Of a stretch of 64,000 nt of DNA, positions 33,877 through 43,422 are shown piece by piece (the first letter of the stretch is position 1; each line of letters opens with the position of its first letter). The notes below the pieces were generated by a model that had not been told where the DNA came from, did no database searches, and saw nothing but the letters and a program-made list of their open reading frames with translations. The position numbers were made by a program, and so were the translations under genes. Source of the stretch: Ferruginibacter sp. (GTDB lineage Bacteria > Bacteroidota > Bacteroidia > Chitinophagales > Chitinophagaceae); NCBI GenBank assembly GCA_014379905.1, contig JACMKX010000132.1:1-64000 (forward strand). Direction: 5' to 3'.

Positions 33877-35250
33877 ATGAACCACCAACTCTGGAATAAT
33901 ATATTGGCATTTGATTTTGATCATCCGCCCGGTGAATATGGCTTTACAACAAGATTGGCCAATGAAAATTACTGGATAAAAACATTTACACAGCAAGCCA
34001 TTCTTGAGTACCGGAGGTTTATGTATATGGCAGCTACTGCAGATCATATGGTTTCACCTTCGGCCATCGTTGATACCGTATGGCACCAGCATCTTATCTT
34101 TTCCCAGTCATACCAGGAGTTTTGCAGCCTGATCGGCAAAACCGTTCAACATCTTCCTTCTACGCACAACGAGGGAGAATTTGAAAAATTCAGGTTGGCA
34201 AAGGAAAGAACTAAAAAATTATACAAAGAAACATTTGGCGAATTACCCGGGGCAATATGGGACCACAAGGGAATGTATGAGAGTTTACGCTTAGACAAAG
34301 CAAAGTTCCCCATCCGGGCATTTATCATTGCCGGTATACTGGCTGTTTTATTGATGATAGTCCCATTTTATTACCTGCTGTCTCCTGTTTACATTAAAAT
34401 CGAAAACCCGGATTTTATTTTTGGATTTATTTTTTGTTGCATAGCAGTTATTTCTTTTTTGAAATTTTACAACCGGAAACGGTTAAGAGAAATTATAAAA
34501 GCAGTTGACAAAGACTCTTTTATTTACCAGCTGGAGCCGCTGGAACTGGTTTACCTTAAAACACAGCGATTGTCCAATGTAGTAAACGGGGTTGTGAATG
34601 AACTCGTAGAAGATTACCGGATCGATATAAATACCGATTATACGATTGAAATGTCTGGAAGAGGCACCACCAATTCCATTGAGGAATTACAGGTGATGAA
34701 TACTTTACATGCGCTCGGTAAAACTTATTATCCTACACTACTCAAAAAATTAGTTAGAAAACCTGTATTCTGGAATACAGCGAACTGCATGAACGCTTTC
34801 AAAAAATATTTTAATAAATCAAAAAAATTTGCAGGCGTATTTTATGTCAATTTCGCTGTGATGGCCCTGCTTCTGCTGCTGGGTAGCATCAGACTTGTTA
34901 CCGGAATTTTAAGAGATAAACCCATCATAATAATAACCGGCCTGTTGGTTTTACTGGCTATGATAATGTTTATTCAGTTGTACCGCCTTACCAGACTGGT
35001 TTGTACCCATACCATCCCGGAAATGTATAAAAGTGAAATTATTACCACAACCCAACTACAAAGTAACTGGCAGTGGAATTATTTTATAGCCGGCCCGGCT
35101 GCCTTAACTGTCAGTTTTGTCCCCATAGTAAATTATGTGGAAAGAAAGTATGATAACGGCTCCGGTTCAGGAAGTTCATGCGGGACATCCTGTGGAAGTT
35201 CCTGTGGAAGTTCCTGTGGAAGTTCCTGCGGTGGCTGCGGTGGAGATTAG
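33877..35250 (+). CDS. GRDP-like/TIGR04222-like membrane protein with Gly/Ser/Cys-rich tail
   Basis: A 457-residue protein. The N-terminal 135 residues match the glycine-rich-domain-protein-like pattern: IVDTVWHQHLIFSQSYQEFC (about 63-82) and RTKKLYKETFGELPGAIWD. Two membrane helices follow (about 148-170 and 178-197), then a cytoplasmic stretch with MNTLHALGKTYYPTLLKKLV, two helices at 325-372 and a last one near 395-417. The extreme C-terminus after YDNGSGSGSSCGTSC consists of four GSSC-type repeats and ends GGCGGD, with six Cys in the last 25 residues. Such TIGR04222-like proteins carry Cys-rich tails of unknown role. No signal peptide or partner gene is visible. Confidence 0.75.
   Translation: MNHQLWNNILAFDFDHPPGEYGFTTRLANENYWIKTFTQQAILEYRRFMYMAATADHMVSPSAIVDTVWHQHLIFSQSYQEFCSLIGKTVQHLPSTHNEGEFEKFRLAKERTKKLYKETFGELPGAIWDHKGMYESLRLDKAKFPIRAFIIAGILAVLLMIVPFYYLLSPVYIKIENPDFIFGFIFCCIAVISFLKFYNRKRLREIIKAVDKDSFIYQLEPLELVYLKTQRLSNVVNGVVNELVEDYRIDINTDYTIEMSGRGTTNSIEELQVMNTLHALGKTYYPTLLKKLVRKPVFWNTANCMNAFKKYFNKSKKFAGVFYVNFAVMALLLLLGSIRLVTGILRDKPIIIITGLLVLLAMIMFIQLYRLTRLVCTHTIPEMYKSEIITTTQLQSNWQWNYFIAGPAALTVSFVPIVNYVERKYDNGSGSGSSCGTSCGSSCGSSCGSSCGGCGGD
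35191..35226 (+). repeat. Tandem 12-base repeat encoding Cys-Gly-Ser-Ser
   Basis: Three identical copies of TGTGGAAGTTCC lie inside the 3' end of the membrane protein gene, flanked by diverged copies. The identity at the DNA level suggests recent expansion by slippage. Confidence 0.9.
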
Positions 35251-35373
35251 TACTCTTTTACCAAGACTTCCAAAGCTGGAAAGCCCGCCGCATAAGCAGA
35301 TCAGCAAATCATATCAGTGAAGACCTGCGGTATTAAATCTGCGGGAACCAGATTTTCTCCATTATGATCCAGA

Positions 35374-36420
35374 TCAAAGCTCCTCCTCAAAATATATCTT
35401 ATAGAATTTTTTACCTGTTGCTTCATCTACGCCTCTTTCTATAAGATCACGCCGGCCATGTATGTAAATATGGAAATTTTTATCCAGTTTTAAAACGGAC
35501 TTAAATTGCTTTTGCTGCTTTTTTACTGCAGATAAATGAATATCAAAATTATCTTCGATTTCGTAGTTGCGTGCCGTTTCAAAAGTCTTTTTGTATTCCA
35601 TGAAACTATCCACCACTTCGGGGTGATGAATAACTTCTCCCGTAAATTCTTCCATACTGAAATGATCCCTCGTTTTAAAATAGTCTATCGAGCGATTAAG
35701 CATTTCTATCTGTTCTGTTTTTGTTACGTCAAACTTTTCAGCGTATTCATTGGTAACAAATTGTTTGCAGAGTGACAGGTATTTATCGGTGTGATGATAG
35801 CTGTCTGCAACCGGCTGCACCTGCGAAAAATTATTTACCCAGTATTGTGCATCCTGCTGTTTATTGGTATGATCAATAACACAAATCCTGTAACCATCGT
35901 CGGCGCTGGTTTTAAAAACCAGGCAGGCCTTATCGGGTTTACTAACATTGATACCATCTTCCTGCACCATTTCAAGGCTATCGCCATGTTCAAATATTTT
36001 TAGGAAACTTTCTTTATTCTCTGCTTTAAAAATCCCAACTGCAGACACTGTTTCATTTTCAAATGGCACTTCCCCCAGGTGGACAATGCATAGTTCCCCT
36101 TCTTTTACCTTAACATGTGTTGATTTACTGTAAAGAAATTGCGCCAGGTAGTAAGATTGTCTTACAAAATCATCCTCCTTTTTAAAAATTGCTTTCACAT
36201 AATTATATACTTCATTCAGTTGAAGATCACTTAAATGCGTAAACCTGTACAATTCATTTTCGTTGATGGCGCCCAAAAAATATTGTAGTAATAGTTTTTT
36301 TACGAAAGGATCGTTTAGCGTAAGCGCATTTTCGGAAAGTTTAAGGGCTTCTCCACGGGATGGATTGCCCACCCTATGTACTATAGCCTGCCGGATAATT
36401 ACATTTTCAATTCCTGTCAT
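35374..36420 (-). CDS. Nucleoid-associated protein (NdpA/37-kDa family)
   Basis: A 348-residue cytoplasmic protein. The ATG at 36420 (MTGIENVIIRQAIVHRVGNP) is preferred; the upstream 10 codons are poor. It has the typical NA37/NdpA pattern: an N-terminal IRQAIVHRVGNPSRGE block, LYRFTHLSDLQLNEVYNYV, an acidic centre, and KRDLIERGVDE-like C-terminal block (IYIHGRRDLIERGVDEATGKK). The family binds DNA-associated complexes and possibly nucleic acid; its exact job is unclear. It converges on the Cys-tail gene and diverges from the T9SS protein gene. Confidence 0.88.
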   Translation of the reverse strand: MTGIENVIIRQAIVHRVGNPSRGEALKLSENALTLNDPFVKKLLLQYFLGAINENELYRFTHLSDLQLNEVYNYVKAIFKKEDDFVRQSYYLAQFLYSKSTHVKVKEGELCIVHLGEVPFENETVSAVGIFKAENKESFLKIFEHGDSLEMVQEDGINVSKPDKACLVFKTSADDGYRICVIDHTNKQQDAQYWVNNFSQVQPVADSYHHTDKYLSLCKQFVTNEYAEKFDVTKTEQIEMLNRSIDYFKTRDHFSMEEFTGEVIHHPEVVDSFMEYKKTFETARNYEIEDNFDIHLSAVKKQQKQFKSVLKLDKNFHIYIHGRRDLIERGVDEATGKKFYKIYFEEEL

Positions 36421-36533
36421 GCGGCAAAAATAAGTGATGAAGGCAAACAAAATGGCAGCCGTTCTTGTTTATGCTCAAAGTGCTTGGATATTTGGGCCGT
36501 TTTTTCCTTTACATAACAGATATTTGCGATCTC

Positions 36534-38465
36534 ATGAATAAAAGGATCTTCCTGACAGTTTCTATTGTTGTCAATTTTATAAATGCTTATTCCCAGTTAT
36601 GTACCGGCAGCCTGGGTGATCCACTGGTGAATATTAGCTTTGGCAGTGGCAGCAACCCGGGGCCTGCATTGGCTGCGGCAGCAACGGGTTACCAGTTTGT
36701 TAGCGGCGATTGCCCGGGTGATGGATTTTATTCTGTACGAAATAATACATCAGCATGTTTTGGAAATACATGGCATACCCTTAATGCCGATCATACCGGA
36801 AATAACAACGGGTATTTTATGCTGGTGAATGCCTCCCTACAACCCAGTGCATTTTATGTTGATACTGTGAAGGGATTGTGTGGTGGTAGCACATATGAAT
36901 TCGCTGCATGGATTATGAATGTTATCCTGCCTTCATCCTGCAATGGCAACAGCAACCAGCCCAATCTTACTTTTACCATTGAGCGGACAAATGGTACTAT
37001 TTTACAGACTTACAACAGCAATAACATACCGCCTACCCCTGCGCCCACCTGGAAACAATACGGATTTTTCTTTACAACCCCGGCAGGTGTTAGCGATATT
37101 GTTCTTCGGATAGTAAACAATGCACCAGGTGGATGTGGTAATGACCTGGCTTTGGATGATATCACATTCAGACCCTGCGGCCCGCAACTAACGCCGGCTG
37201 TAGCCGGACAACCAGGTACATCAGCCAATCTTTGCGAAGGTATTGCAACAACTTATACCTATTCCTGCACCGTTTCTGCTGGCTTTAATACACCTGTTTT
37301 TCAATGGCAGCAAAGATTTAATAACAGCACCTGGACAGACATAGCCGGGGCCAATACAACAACCTACATTAATAACGTTTTGAGTAATGCTCCGTTGGGT
37401 ATTTATGAATACAGGCTTACGGTGGCAGAAGCGGGAAATATTGCTTCGCCGCAATGCAGGATTTCGAGCCTGCCCATCCGGCTAACCATTAATGCCAATC
37501 CTGTAGCCTCGGCAATTAACAACGGCCCTGTGTGCGAAGGAACCACTATACAACTCACCTCAACCGGCGGTACACAGTACAACTGGACAGGCCCCAATGG
37601 CTATGCAGCCTCCGGTGCATCTGTAACTATTTTAAATACCAGCCAAACGCAGGCTGGCAGTTACAATGTATTGGTAACAAATGCAGCAGGTTGCATAGCA
37701 AATGCTGCTACCAATATTATCGTTCAACCGGCACCGTTAGTAATCGTTGCATTTCCCGATACCGCTATTTGTATAAAAGACAGTATTATGCTGATTGCGG
37801 CAGGTGCCCCGAATTTCCAGTGGATACCTGCAGCAGGTTTATCCGCGGCTGGCGTTGCCACACCAAACGCATCACCTGCTGTGCCAACTATATATACAGT
37901 GATTGGAACAAATGCTGCAGGTTGTAAAGATAGTGCAACGATTGATGTAAATGTCTACAACAAAGCCATTGCCAATGCGGGGCCGGATAAAACAATTATT
38001 TCAGGAGGTGCTGCAACTTTATCTGCAGTTATTGAAGGGGATTATCTTAGTTTCAGCTGGACAGCTTCTCCTGACATTGCAGACCCCACCGTATTACAAC
38101 CGGTGGTGTCGCCTTTGGCCGATGCTACTTACCAGTTAAATGTTGCTTCCAAAAATGGTTGCGGCAGTAGCAGCGACCAGGTAAATGTAAATTTTTACAC
38201 AGGCATTTTTATTCCCAACACCTTTACCCCAAATAACGATGGCCGAAACGATACCTGGAATATACCGGCCCTGGATGCCTACCCGGGTTTTCAATTAAAA
38301 GTATTTAACCGTTACGGCCAGGCTATATTTGAAAACAATCATTTAAACCAGCCATGGAATGGCAGTTTTAAAGGGCAGCCCCTGGAAATGGGCGCCTATA
38401 TCTATTTTATCCGGCTCAACAATGAACTACCGGTTTTAAAGGGAACAGTGATCATTATGAGGTAG
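36534..38465 (+). CDS. T9SS type B sorted surface protein (gliding-motility-associated C-terminal domain)
   Basis: A 643-residue exported protein. The ATG at 36534 gives the signal peptide MNKRIFLTVSIVVNFINAY; the longer reading adds 23 residues. The N-terminal 200 residues have Cys-rich, Asn-rich segments (CFGNTWHTLNADHTGN, CGGSTYEFAAWIMN, ending NDLALDDITFRPCGP), a carbohydrate-binding-like or jelly-roll-like fold. Ig-like or PKD-like modules follow, each with CEG or CIKDS and GCK motifs (about 215-560). The end, IPNTFTPNNDGRNDTWNIP to LKGTVIIMR, is the CHU_C domain used for type IX secretion and surface attachment. Likely an adhesin or surface-layer component. Confidence 0.92.
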   Translation: MNKRIFLTVSIVVNFINAYSQLCTGSLGDPLVNISFGSGSNPGPALAAAATGYQFVSGDCPGDGFYSVRNNTSACFGNTWHTLNADHTGNNNGYFMLVNASLQPSAFYVDTVKGLCGGSTYEFAAWIMNVILPSSCNGNSNQPNLTFTIERTNGTILQTYNSNNIPPTPAPTWKQYGFFFTTPAGVSDIVLRIVNNAPGGCGNDLALDDITFRPCGPQLTPAVAGQPGTSANLCEGIATTYTYSCTVSAGFNTPVFQWQQRFNNSTWTDIAGANTTTYINNVLSNAPLGIYEYRLTVAEAGNIASPQCRISSLPIRLTINANPVASAINNGPVCEGTTIQLTSTGGTQYNWTGPNGYAASGASVTILNTSQTQAGSYNVLVTNAAGCIANAATNIIVQPAPLVIVAFPDTAICIKDSIMLIAAGAPNFQWIPAAGLSAAGVATPNASPAVPTIYTVIGTNAAGCKDSATIDVNVYNKAIANAGPDKTIISGGAATLSAVIEGDYLSFSWTASPDIADPTVLQPVVSPLADATYQLNVASKNGCGSSSDQVNVNFYTGIFIPNTFTPNNDGRNDTWNIPALDAYPGFQLKVFNRYGQAIFENNHLNQPWNGSFKGQPLEMGAYIYFIRLNNELPVLKGTVIIMR

Positions 38466-38757
38466 GTATACCAGAAACTGAAAATATTTTTAGAATTATT
38501 TTTCAACATTATTACTGCATCATAAACACGTAGAAATACGGGTTAGTCTACCAAAATCAATTGAGTATCATCAGGATGCACTGTAAAAAAGTGAGTAGTA
38601 AATAACCTACAACCCAGGCTGCGCTTATACTACATTAAAATCAAATGCTTTGCATGATTAATATTGTTTAAATTTAAATAATCAATTCTTCATGCTATAA
38701 AGTAATGAGGGATTGAATAAACAGAACCAATATTATAAACTACCAACCAAAATTAAC

Positions 38758-40380
38758 ATGCCAGACATTACTGCCCACAGTGGCGTACTAGGTGCACGCT
38801 TAGCTGCACACCTGTTGCGTCGCACCACTTTTGGACCTTCCAAAGCCAGTATCAATGAGTATGCAACTAAAACACCTGCGGAAGCACTCGCCCAGTTATT
38901 GGTATTTGCTCCCATTGCCAATAAACCGGTTGAACCTGTGGGTAATGCCACCTGGGTAGATACCATTCCAACTCCCGACACCTTGGATGACACCACCATG
39001 AGAGGATATATAATAGGTTGGATGATGGACAATATGCGAAGCGATCATTCATTGCGCAGCAAGATGATCTTATTTCTACATCAAAACTGGATGGTAGATG
39101 ATGAATCCTGGAGCAGCCACAACATGTATGATTATTTAAAACTCCTGGAATTGTACAGTTTGGGCAGTTATAAAATGCTGGCAAAAAAAATGTGTCGTGA
39201 TAACCGTATGCTCGTTTATTTAAATGGTCATCAAAGCACAGGTAATAACCCAAATGAAAACTATGCACGGGAATTTTTAGAGCTGTTCACCATTGGCAAA
39301 GGCCCCCAGATAGGTGTTGGAAATTATACCAATTATACAGAAGATGATATTAAGGCCGCGGCTAAAGTTTTAAGCGGGTATCAATATAATTTAAACAATA
39401 CTGCCATTGATACCGAAACAGGCATTCGTTATTGCACTGCCACTGCCAGCAGGCATTCCACCGCAACCAAACAATTTTCTGCCGCTTTTCAAAATGCAGC
39501 TATTGCAGGTACCAATACTGTTGCAGGGATGGCTACAGAATTAAACCAGTTTGTAACCCTGGTATTTGACCAGGCAGAAACCGCAAAAAATATTTGCCGA
39601 AAACTTTATCGCTACTTTGTTCACCGGGATATCAGCCTTGCAGTGGAAACAGATATTATTGTTCCTTTAGCGCTTACTTTAAAAAACAGTGATTATAATT
39701 TGAGCCTGGCCTTAAATCAATTATTACAAAGCAAACATTTTTATGACCTGGATGATACAGTAGCTACCGACAACAAGATCGGTGCTATGGTAAAATCTCC
39801 GCTTGAACTTGTTTTGCAGACAATGAATTTCTTCAGCATCTCCCCTCATACATTTACTGCCGCTACTCCTGCTACCATTTGGGAAACATTTTATCGAAGC
39901 GGTTTAAGAGAAAATATTTTAAAAAATGCCGACATGTATTTATTCAGCACTGCCACGGTTGCAGGCTTCCCGGCTTATTATTCTTCACCTAAGTGGGATA
40001 AACATTGGTTTGATGCCAGCAATATTTCTCAGCGATATTATTTAGGAAGATGTTTCCTGGAAAACAAAAGACTCCCTTATAGCAATTCGGCCCTGGGTAT
40101 CCAGGTAGATATTACAACATGGGTTAGAAATAATATCAGCAACCCCGGCAATGGTGCTGCTATTGTGGATGAACTGGTCAATTTCTTGTTGCCGGAACTT
40201 CCTGATGCAGCAAGGCGTACTTATTTTCTCAATCAAACTTTGCTGGGTTCACTGAGTTTAACCAACTGGGCCAATGAGTGGACCAATTATATTAACAGCG
40301 GCTCACTCACTGTTGTTAAACCAAGGCTTGAATTATTATTTAAAGCCATCATTTTTTCACAGGAATATCAATTGAAATAA
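38758..40380 (+). CDS. DUF1800 domain-containing protein
   Basis: About 540 residues (ATG at 38758, MPDITAHSGVLGARLAAHLLRR). An alternative TTG start at 38713 has a nearby GAGG and would add 15 residues. The DUF1800 signatures are visible: HLLRRTTFGPSK near the start, MRSDHSLRSKMILFLHQNW, NPNENYAREFLELFTIGKGP (about 170-195), and LPDAARRTYFLNQTLL at the end. There is no signal peptide with either start. DUF1800 genes are regularly followed by DUF1501 genes, as here (16 bases apart), and the pair is thought to act together; the biochemical role is unknown. Confidence 0.92.
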   Translation: MPDITAHSGVLGARLAAHLLRRTTFGPSKASINEYATKTPAEALAQLLVFAPIANKPVEPVGNATWVDTIPTPDTLDDTTMRGYIIGWMMDNMRSDHSLRSKMILFLHQNWMVDDESWSSHNMYDYLKLLELYSLGSYKMLAKKMCRDNRMLVYLNGHQSTGNNPNENYAREFLELFTIGKGPQIGVGNYTNYTEDDIKAAAKVLSGYQYNLNNTAIDTETGIRYCTATASRHSTATKQFSAAFQNAAIAGTNTVAGMATELNQFVTLVFDQAETAKNICRKLYRYFVHRDISLAVETDIIVPLALTLKNSDYNLSLALNQLLQSKHFYDLDDTVATDNKIGAMVKSPLELVLQTMNFFSISPHTFTAATPATIWETFYRSGLRENILKNADMYLFSTATVAGFPAYYSSPKWDKHWFDASNISQRYYLGRCFLENKRLPYSNSALGIQVDITTWVRNNISNPGNGAAIVDELVNFLLPELPDAARRTYFLNQTLLGSLSLTNWANEWTNYINSGSLTVVKPRLELLFKAIIFSQEYQLK

Positions 40381-40396
40381 CTGAAAACCCAATAAC

Positions 40397-42325
40397 ATGC
40401 AAAGGAGAAAATTTTTACAAACGACCGGAAGCTTAACTATAGGTTCTATATTATTGAATGGCATTTCCGTAAAAGGAAGTCCACTGGCCCCGCCTTTCAC
40501 CTGCCCTGAAATTCATAACAGGATCCTGGTAATGGTAAATCTCTTTGGAGCCAACGATACCCTCAACACCGTAGTGCCCATGCAGCAATACAGTATATAT
40601 GCTACCAACAGGCCTAACATTCGTATCCCTGATACGGGTGCGGGAAAATATCTTGAACTCGACGCCACACTTCCAGCAGATCAGCAGACGGCTATCCATC
40701 CTATCATGACGCCCTTCAAAGCCTTGTACGACGCCGGTAAATTAAATGTGGTGCATGGGGTGGGCTATCTCAATAATAACCGTAGTCATTTTAAAAGCGA
40801 TGATCTCTGGAATACCGCCGGCGATTCTACTCCCGCCAATTTTGATTTTATGAGCGGCTGGGCCGGGGACCTTTTTGAATACCGGTACCCGGGTTTATTG
40901 GGTAATCCCAACAGCGCTATGCCCGATCCGCCCTGTATTGAACTGGGCGCTACCAGCGGTTCTACTCTTTTCCAAACAGCCAACAGTAATAACGCATCTA
41001 TCCTGTTAACTACTACCAACGTATCTTCTTATTATAATACATTGGTGGCAGTTGGCGGGCCGGCACCTGCTAACTTTCCTGTTTCTGATTTTGGAAACGA
41101 CCTGCATTTTATAGATGACGTACAACGGCTGAGTAATGTATATGCACAACGCATTCAAACAGTGTTTAATGCAGGAAGTAACAGCACTACTGTATATCCC
41201 AATACAAATATTGCCAACCAGTTAAAAACTGTTGCACGGTTAATAAAAGGCGGAAGTAAATCCAGCATGTACACAGTTCATCAATATGGGTTCGATACGC
41301 ATGGCACACAGGTAGTGGCAGGTAGCCCTACTACCGGTACCCATGCCAATCTTTTAAGAGATCTTACAGCAGCCATCAAAGCTTTCCAGGATGATATTGG
41401 TTTGCTTGGTTTTGAAGACAGGGTGATCACTACCACCCATTCAGAATTTGGAAGAACCATTGATGAAAATTCAGGGCTCGGTACCGATCACGGTGGGGTT
41501 AGTACGATGTTCATTATTGGCAAAGGAGTGAGGCCTGGTGTTACAGGTAAGCCAATCGATCTTACCAAAGTGTCTAGCCGTGGTTTAACAGACCTGCAAT
41601 TTGATTACAGGCGGGTATGGTCAGCAGTGCTGCAGGATTTTATGGGACATGGAACCCAACCAATGTCGGCAGCACGTATGTCGGGCTATTTAACGGAAAA
41701 AGCACCCATCATTGCTGATACCCATAAAGCGCCGCCCGGATGTTATATCGATTATGTAGTATTACCGGTAACATTGGCCAGCCTCGATGCACGACTACTG
41801 CAAAATGGCAGTGCCGAAATTTTCTGGGAAACTTCTTCAGAAGCCAACTGTAAAGAATTTGAGATACAACACAGCCGGGATAATATTAACTGGACGGCAA
41901 TAGGAACGGTAGCCGGAAATGGCGACTCCAACATTTTACGCAGGTATAAAATTACACATCCACAACCATTTTTTGGCCTCAACTATTACAGGTTATGGCA
42001 GGTTGATTTTAACGGAAGTAAAAGACAATTTGGACCAGCAGTATTAAATGTTCGCAATAAAAAAGGATTTGATGTGAGCGTCTATCCCAATCCTGCAGTG
42101 TTTGATTTCAATATTGCTGTAACTGCCGACAAAGAGCAAAAAGGCATCATTAATTTATACGATATCCAGGGACATTTATTACAGAGCAGGCCGGTAACTA
42201 TTCTTAATGGTTTTAATAAATTCAATTTCCTCACCGCCCAGTTAAGAAATTATAAAGGAGAAATTATTATCCACATAAAAACAGACAATGCTATTGAACG
42301 AACTTTTAAACAGCTAATACAATAA
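40397..42325 (+). CDS. DUF1501 protein with twin-arginine signal and T9SS type A tail
   Basis: A 642-residue protein. The N-terminus MQRRKFLQTTGSLTIGSILL carries a twin-arginine-like signal. The DUF1501 core (about 40-440) includes MVNLFGANDTLNTVVP, GVGYLNNNRSHFKSDDLW, FDTHGTQ, TTTHSEFGRTIDENSGLGTDHG. It is followed by a linker with SLDARLLQNGSAEIFWETSSE (a fibronectin-like stretch) and a type A sorting domain: VYPNPAVFDFNIAV through NLYDIQGHLL. DUF1501 proteins resemble alkaline-phosphatase-superfamily hydrolases, but the substrate is unknown. Immediately upstream lies the DUF1800 gene, and a strong terminator follows. Confidence 0.93.
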   Translation: MQRRKFLQTTGSLTIGSILLNGISVKGSPLAPPFTCPEIHNRILVMVNLFGANDTLNTVVPMQQYSIYATNRPNIRIPDTGAGKYLELDATLPADQQTAIHPIMTPFKALYDAGKLNVVHGVGYLNNNRSHFKSDDLWNTAGDSTPANFDFMSGWAGDLFEYRYPGLLGNPNSAMPDPPCIELGATSGSTLFQTANSNNASILLTTTNVSSYYNTLVAVGGPAPANFPVSDFGNDLHFIDDVQRLSNVYAQRIQTVFNAGSNSTTVYPNTNIANQLKTVARLIKGGSKSSMYTVHQYGFDTHGTQVVAGSPTTGTHANLLRDLTAAIKAFQDDIGLLGFEDRVITTTHSEFGRTIDENSGLGTDHGGVSTMFIIGKGVRPGVTGKPIDLTKVSSRGLTDLQFDYRRVWSAVLQDFMGHGTQPMSAARMSGYLTEKAPIIADTHKAPPGCYIDYVVLPVTLASLDARLLQNGSAEIFWETSSEANCKEFEIQHSRDNINWTAIGTVAGNGDSNILRRYKITHPQPFFGLNYYRLWQVDFNGSKRQFGPAVLNVRNKKGFDVSVYPNPAVFDFNIAVTADKEQKGIINLYDIQGHLLQSRPVTILNGFNKFNFLTAQLRNYKGEIIIHIKTDNAIERTFKQLIQ

Positions 42326-42331
42326 TCATAA

Positions 42332-42362
42332 AAATGCTTCGCCAGTACGAAGCATTTTTTTT
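42332..42362 (+). terminator. Intrinsic terminator of the DUF1800-DUF1501 operon
   Basis: AAATGCTTCG, loop CCAGTA, CGAAGCATTT with a run of eight T. A perfect 10-bp stem 7 bases after the stop codon. Confidence 0.92.
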
Positions 42363-42476
42363 CGAACAACCTTTACAGTTCCCTGTTAAACGAAGTTAAC
42401 ATTTGGCACCATTTTGGGGCTTTACACTTATCTTGAACCCGAATAAACAATTATTAGATAATTAAAACGATTCGAT

Positions 42477-42794
42477 ATGCTGATTCAAATTAATACAGAT
42501 AAAAACATTGAAGGAACTGTAGAATTAATAGCTCATTTTACAGAAGTTTTAAAAGAAAGTTTAGATAGGTTCGATGAACAGGTAACCCGGCTCGAAGTAC
42601 ACCTAAGCGATGAAAATGGAAGTAAAAACGCAGGCGATGACAAAAAATGCGTACTGGAAGCAAGGTTGAAAGGAGCAAATCCTGTCGTAATCACCACCAT
42701 ATCAGCAACGTTACACCAGTCGGTAAAAGCGGCTGCAGATAAAATGTTCCTGACTTTGGAAAAAAACCTGGAGAAAAAAAGAGTTCAGTCTTAA
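42477..42794 (+). CDS. HPF/RaiA family ribosome-associated protein
   Basis: A 105-residue protein starting MLIQINTDKNIEGTVELIAHF. TRLEVHLSDENG, KCVLEARLKGANPVVIT and SVKAAADKMFLTLEKNLEK follow the HPF/RaiA fold (beta-alpha-beta-beta-beta-alpha). It is the short form without the C-terminal dimerisation domain. The family binds the small ribosomal subunit and inhibits or stores ribosomes in stationary phase. It is monocistronic and ends at a strong terminator shared with the convergent DUF1801 gene. Confidence 0.85.
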   Translation: MLIQINTDKNIEGTVELIAHFTEVLKESLDRFDEQVTRLEVHLSDENGSKNAGDDKKCVLEARLKGANPVVITTISATLHQSVKAAADKMFLTLEKNLEKKRVQS

Positions 42795-42810
42795 TAAACA
42801 AAAAGTATCA

Positions 42811-42845
42811 AAAAAGGGGCTTCGTTGTTAACGAAGCCCCTTTTT
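42811..42845. terminator. Bidirectional intrinsic terminator
   Basis: AAAAAGGGGCTTCGTT, loop GTT, AACGAAGCCCCTTTTT. The 16-bp perfect stem lies between the convergent HPF and DUF1801 genes, with T-runs in both directions. Confidence 0.95.
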
Positions 42846-42855
42846 ATTTAAACAA

Positions 42856-43311
42856 TTATTTCTTTAGCATCTTTTCGTAAGTGGCGATCCATTCATCTAC
42901 GGTTACTTTGGTACTTAATTCCCCTATCAATTCAAAAGGGATCTTATCCATCTTTTTGAAGCGGATGCAGCTTTTGCCCATATCTAATTTACCAGCAGTT
43001 GTTTTTGCATAAGCATCCGTAAACCATTTATTAATCTTTGGATCGCTATATACACCCATATGATATACAGCAATAAAATTTTTTTGTGAAGCCAGGCTCA
43101 TAAAAGCCAAAGCATCTGCTGGATTACAATGATACCCATCCGGGTATTTGCTGTGTGGTATTACAAAACTGATCATGCCGTACTGCATCACATCCTTAAA
43201 ACCTTTGGGAAGATTTTTTTTGATAGTGCTGTATAACTTTTTAACCGGCACTCTCCTTTCTTCAGGCAATTCTGCCAGGTATTGCTCAATGGTGGAAGCT
43301 GTTGACTGCAT
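42856..43311 (-). CDS. DUF1801 (YdhG-like) protein
   Basis: A 151-residue cytoplasmic protein. The ATG at 43311 is used (MQSTASTIEQYLAELPEERR); the longer reading would need a TTG. The pattern MQYGMISFVIPHSKYPDGYHC, GKLDMGKSCIRFKKMDKIPFELIGEL is that of DUF1801 family members, whose relatives include frataxin-like and iron-chaperone-labelled proteins. No catalytic motif can be assigned. It is monocistronic and ends at the shared terminator. Confidence 0.85.
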   Translation of the reverse strand: MQSTASTIEQYLAELPEERRVPVKKLYSTIKKNLPKGFKDVMQYGMISFVIPHSKYPDGYHCNPADALAFMSLASQKNFIAVYHMGVYSDPKINKWFTDAYAKTTAGKLDMGKSCIRFKKMDKIPFELIGELSTKVTVDEWIATYEKMLKK

Positions 43312-43422
43312 AAGCAATTTTTTTTGCCGTTTGTACTATGAATATACAAAATCGCATAAAATAATTCATTTTCTTGTAAAGAAAGCGATGGAAATACTAC
43401 CTTGTAACAATAAAACTTTAAT

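Noticed and set aside
35161-35250. CRISPR-like tandem repeat
   Set aside because: The 12-base unit is in frame and encodes CGSS repeats; there are no spacers.
37532-37927. 131-codon ORF inside the T9SS surface protein gene
   Set aside because: A shifted frame of the real gene, rich in Arg, Tyr and Cys with no domain.
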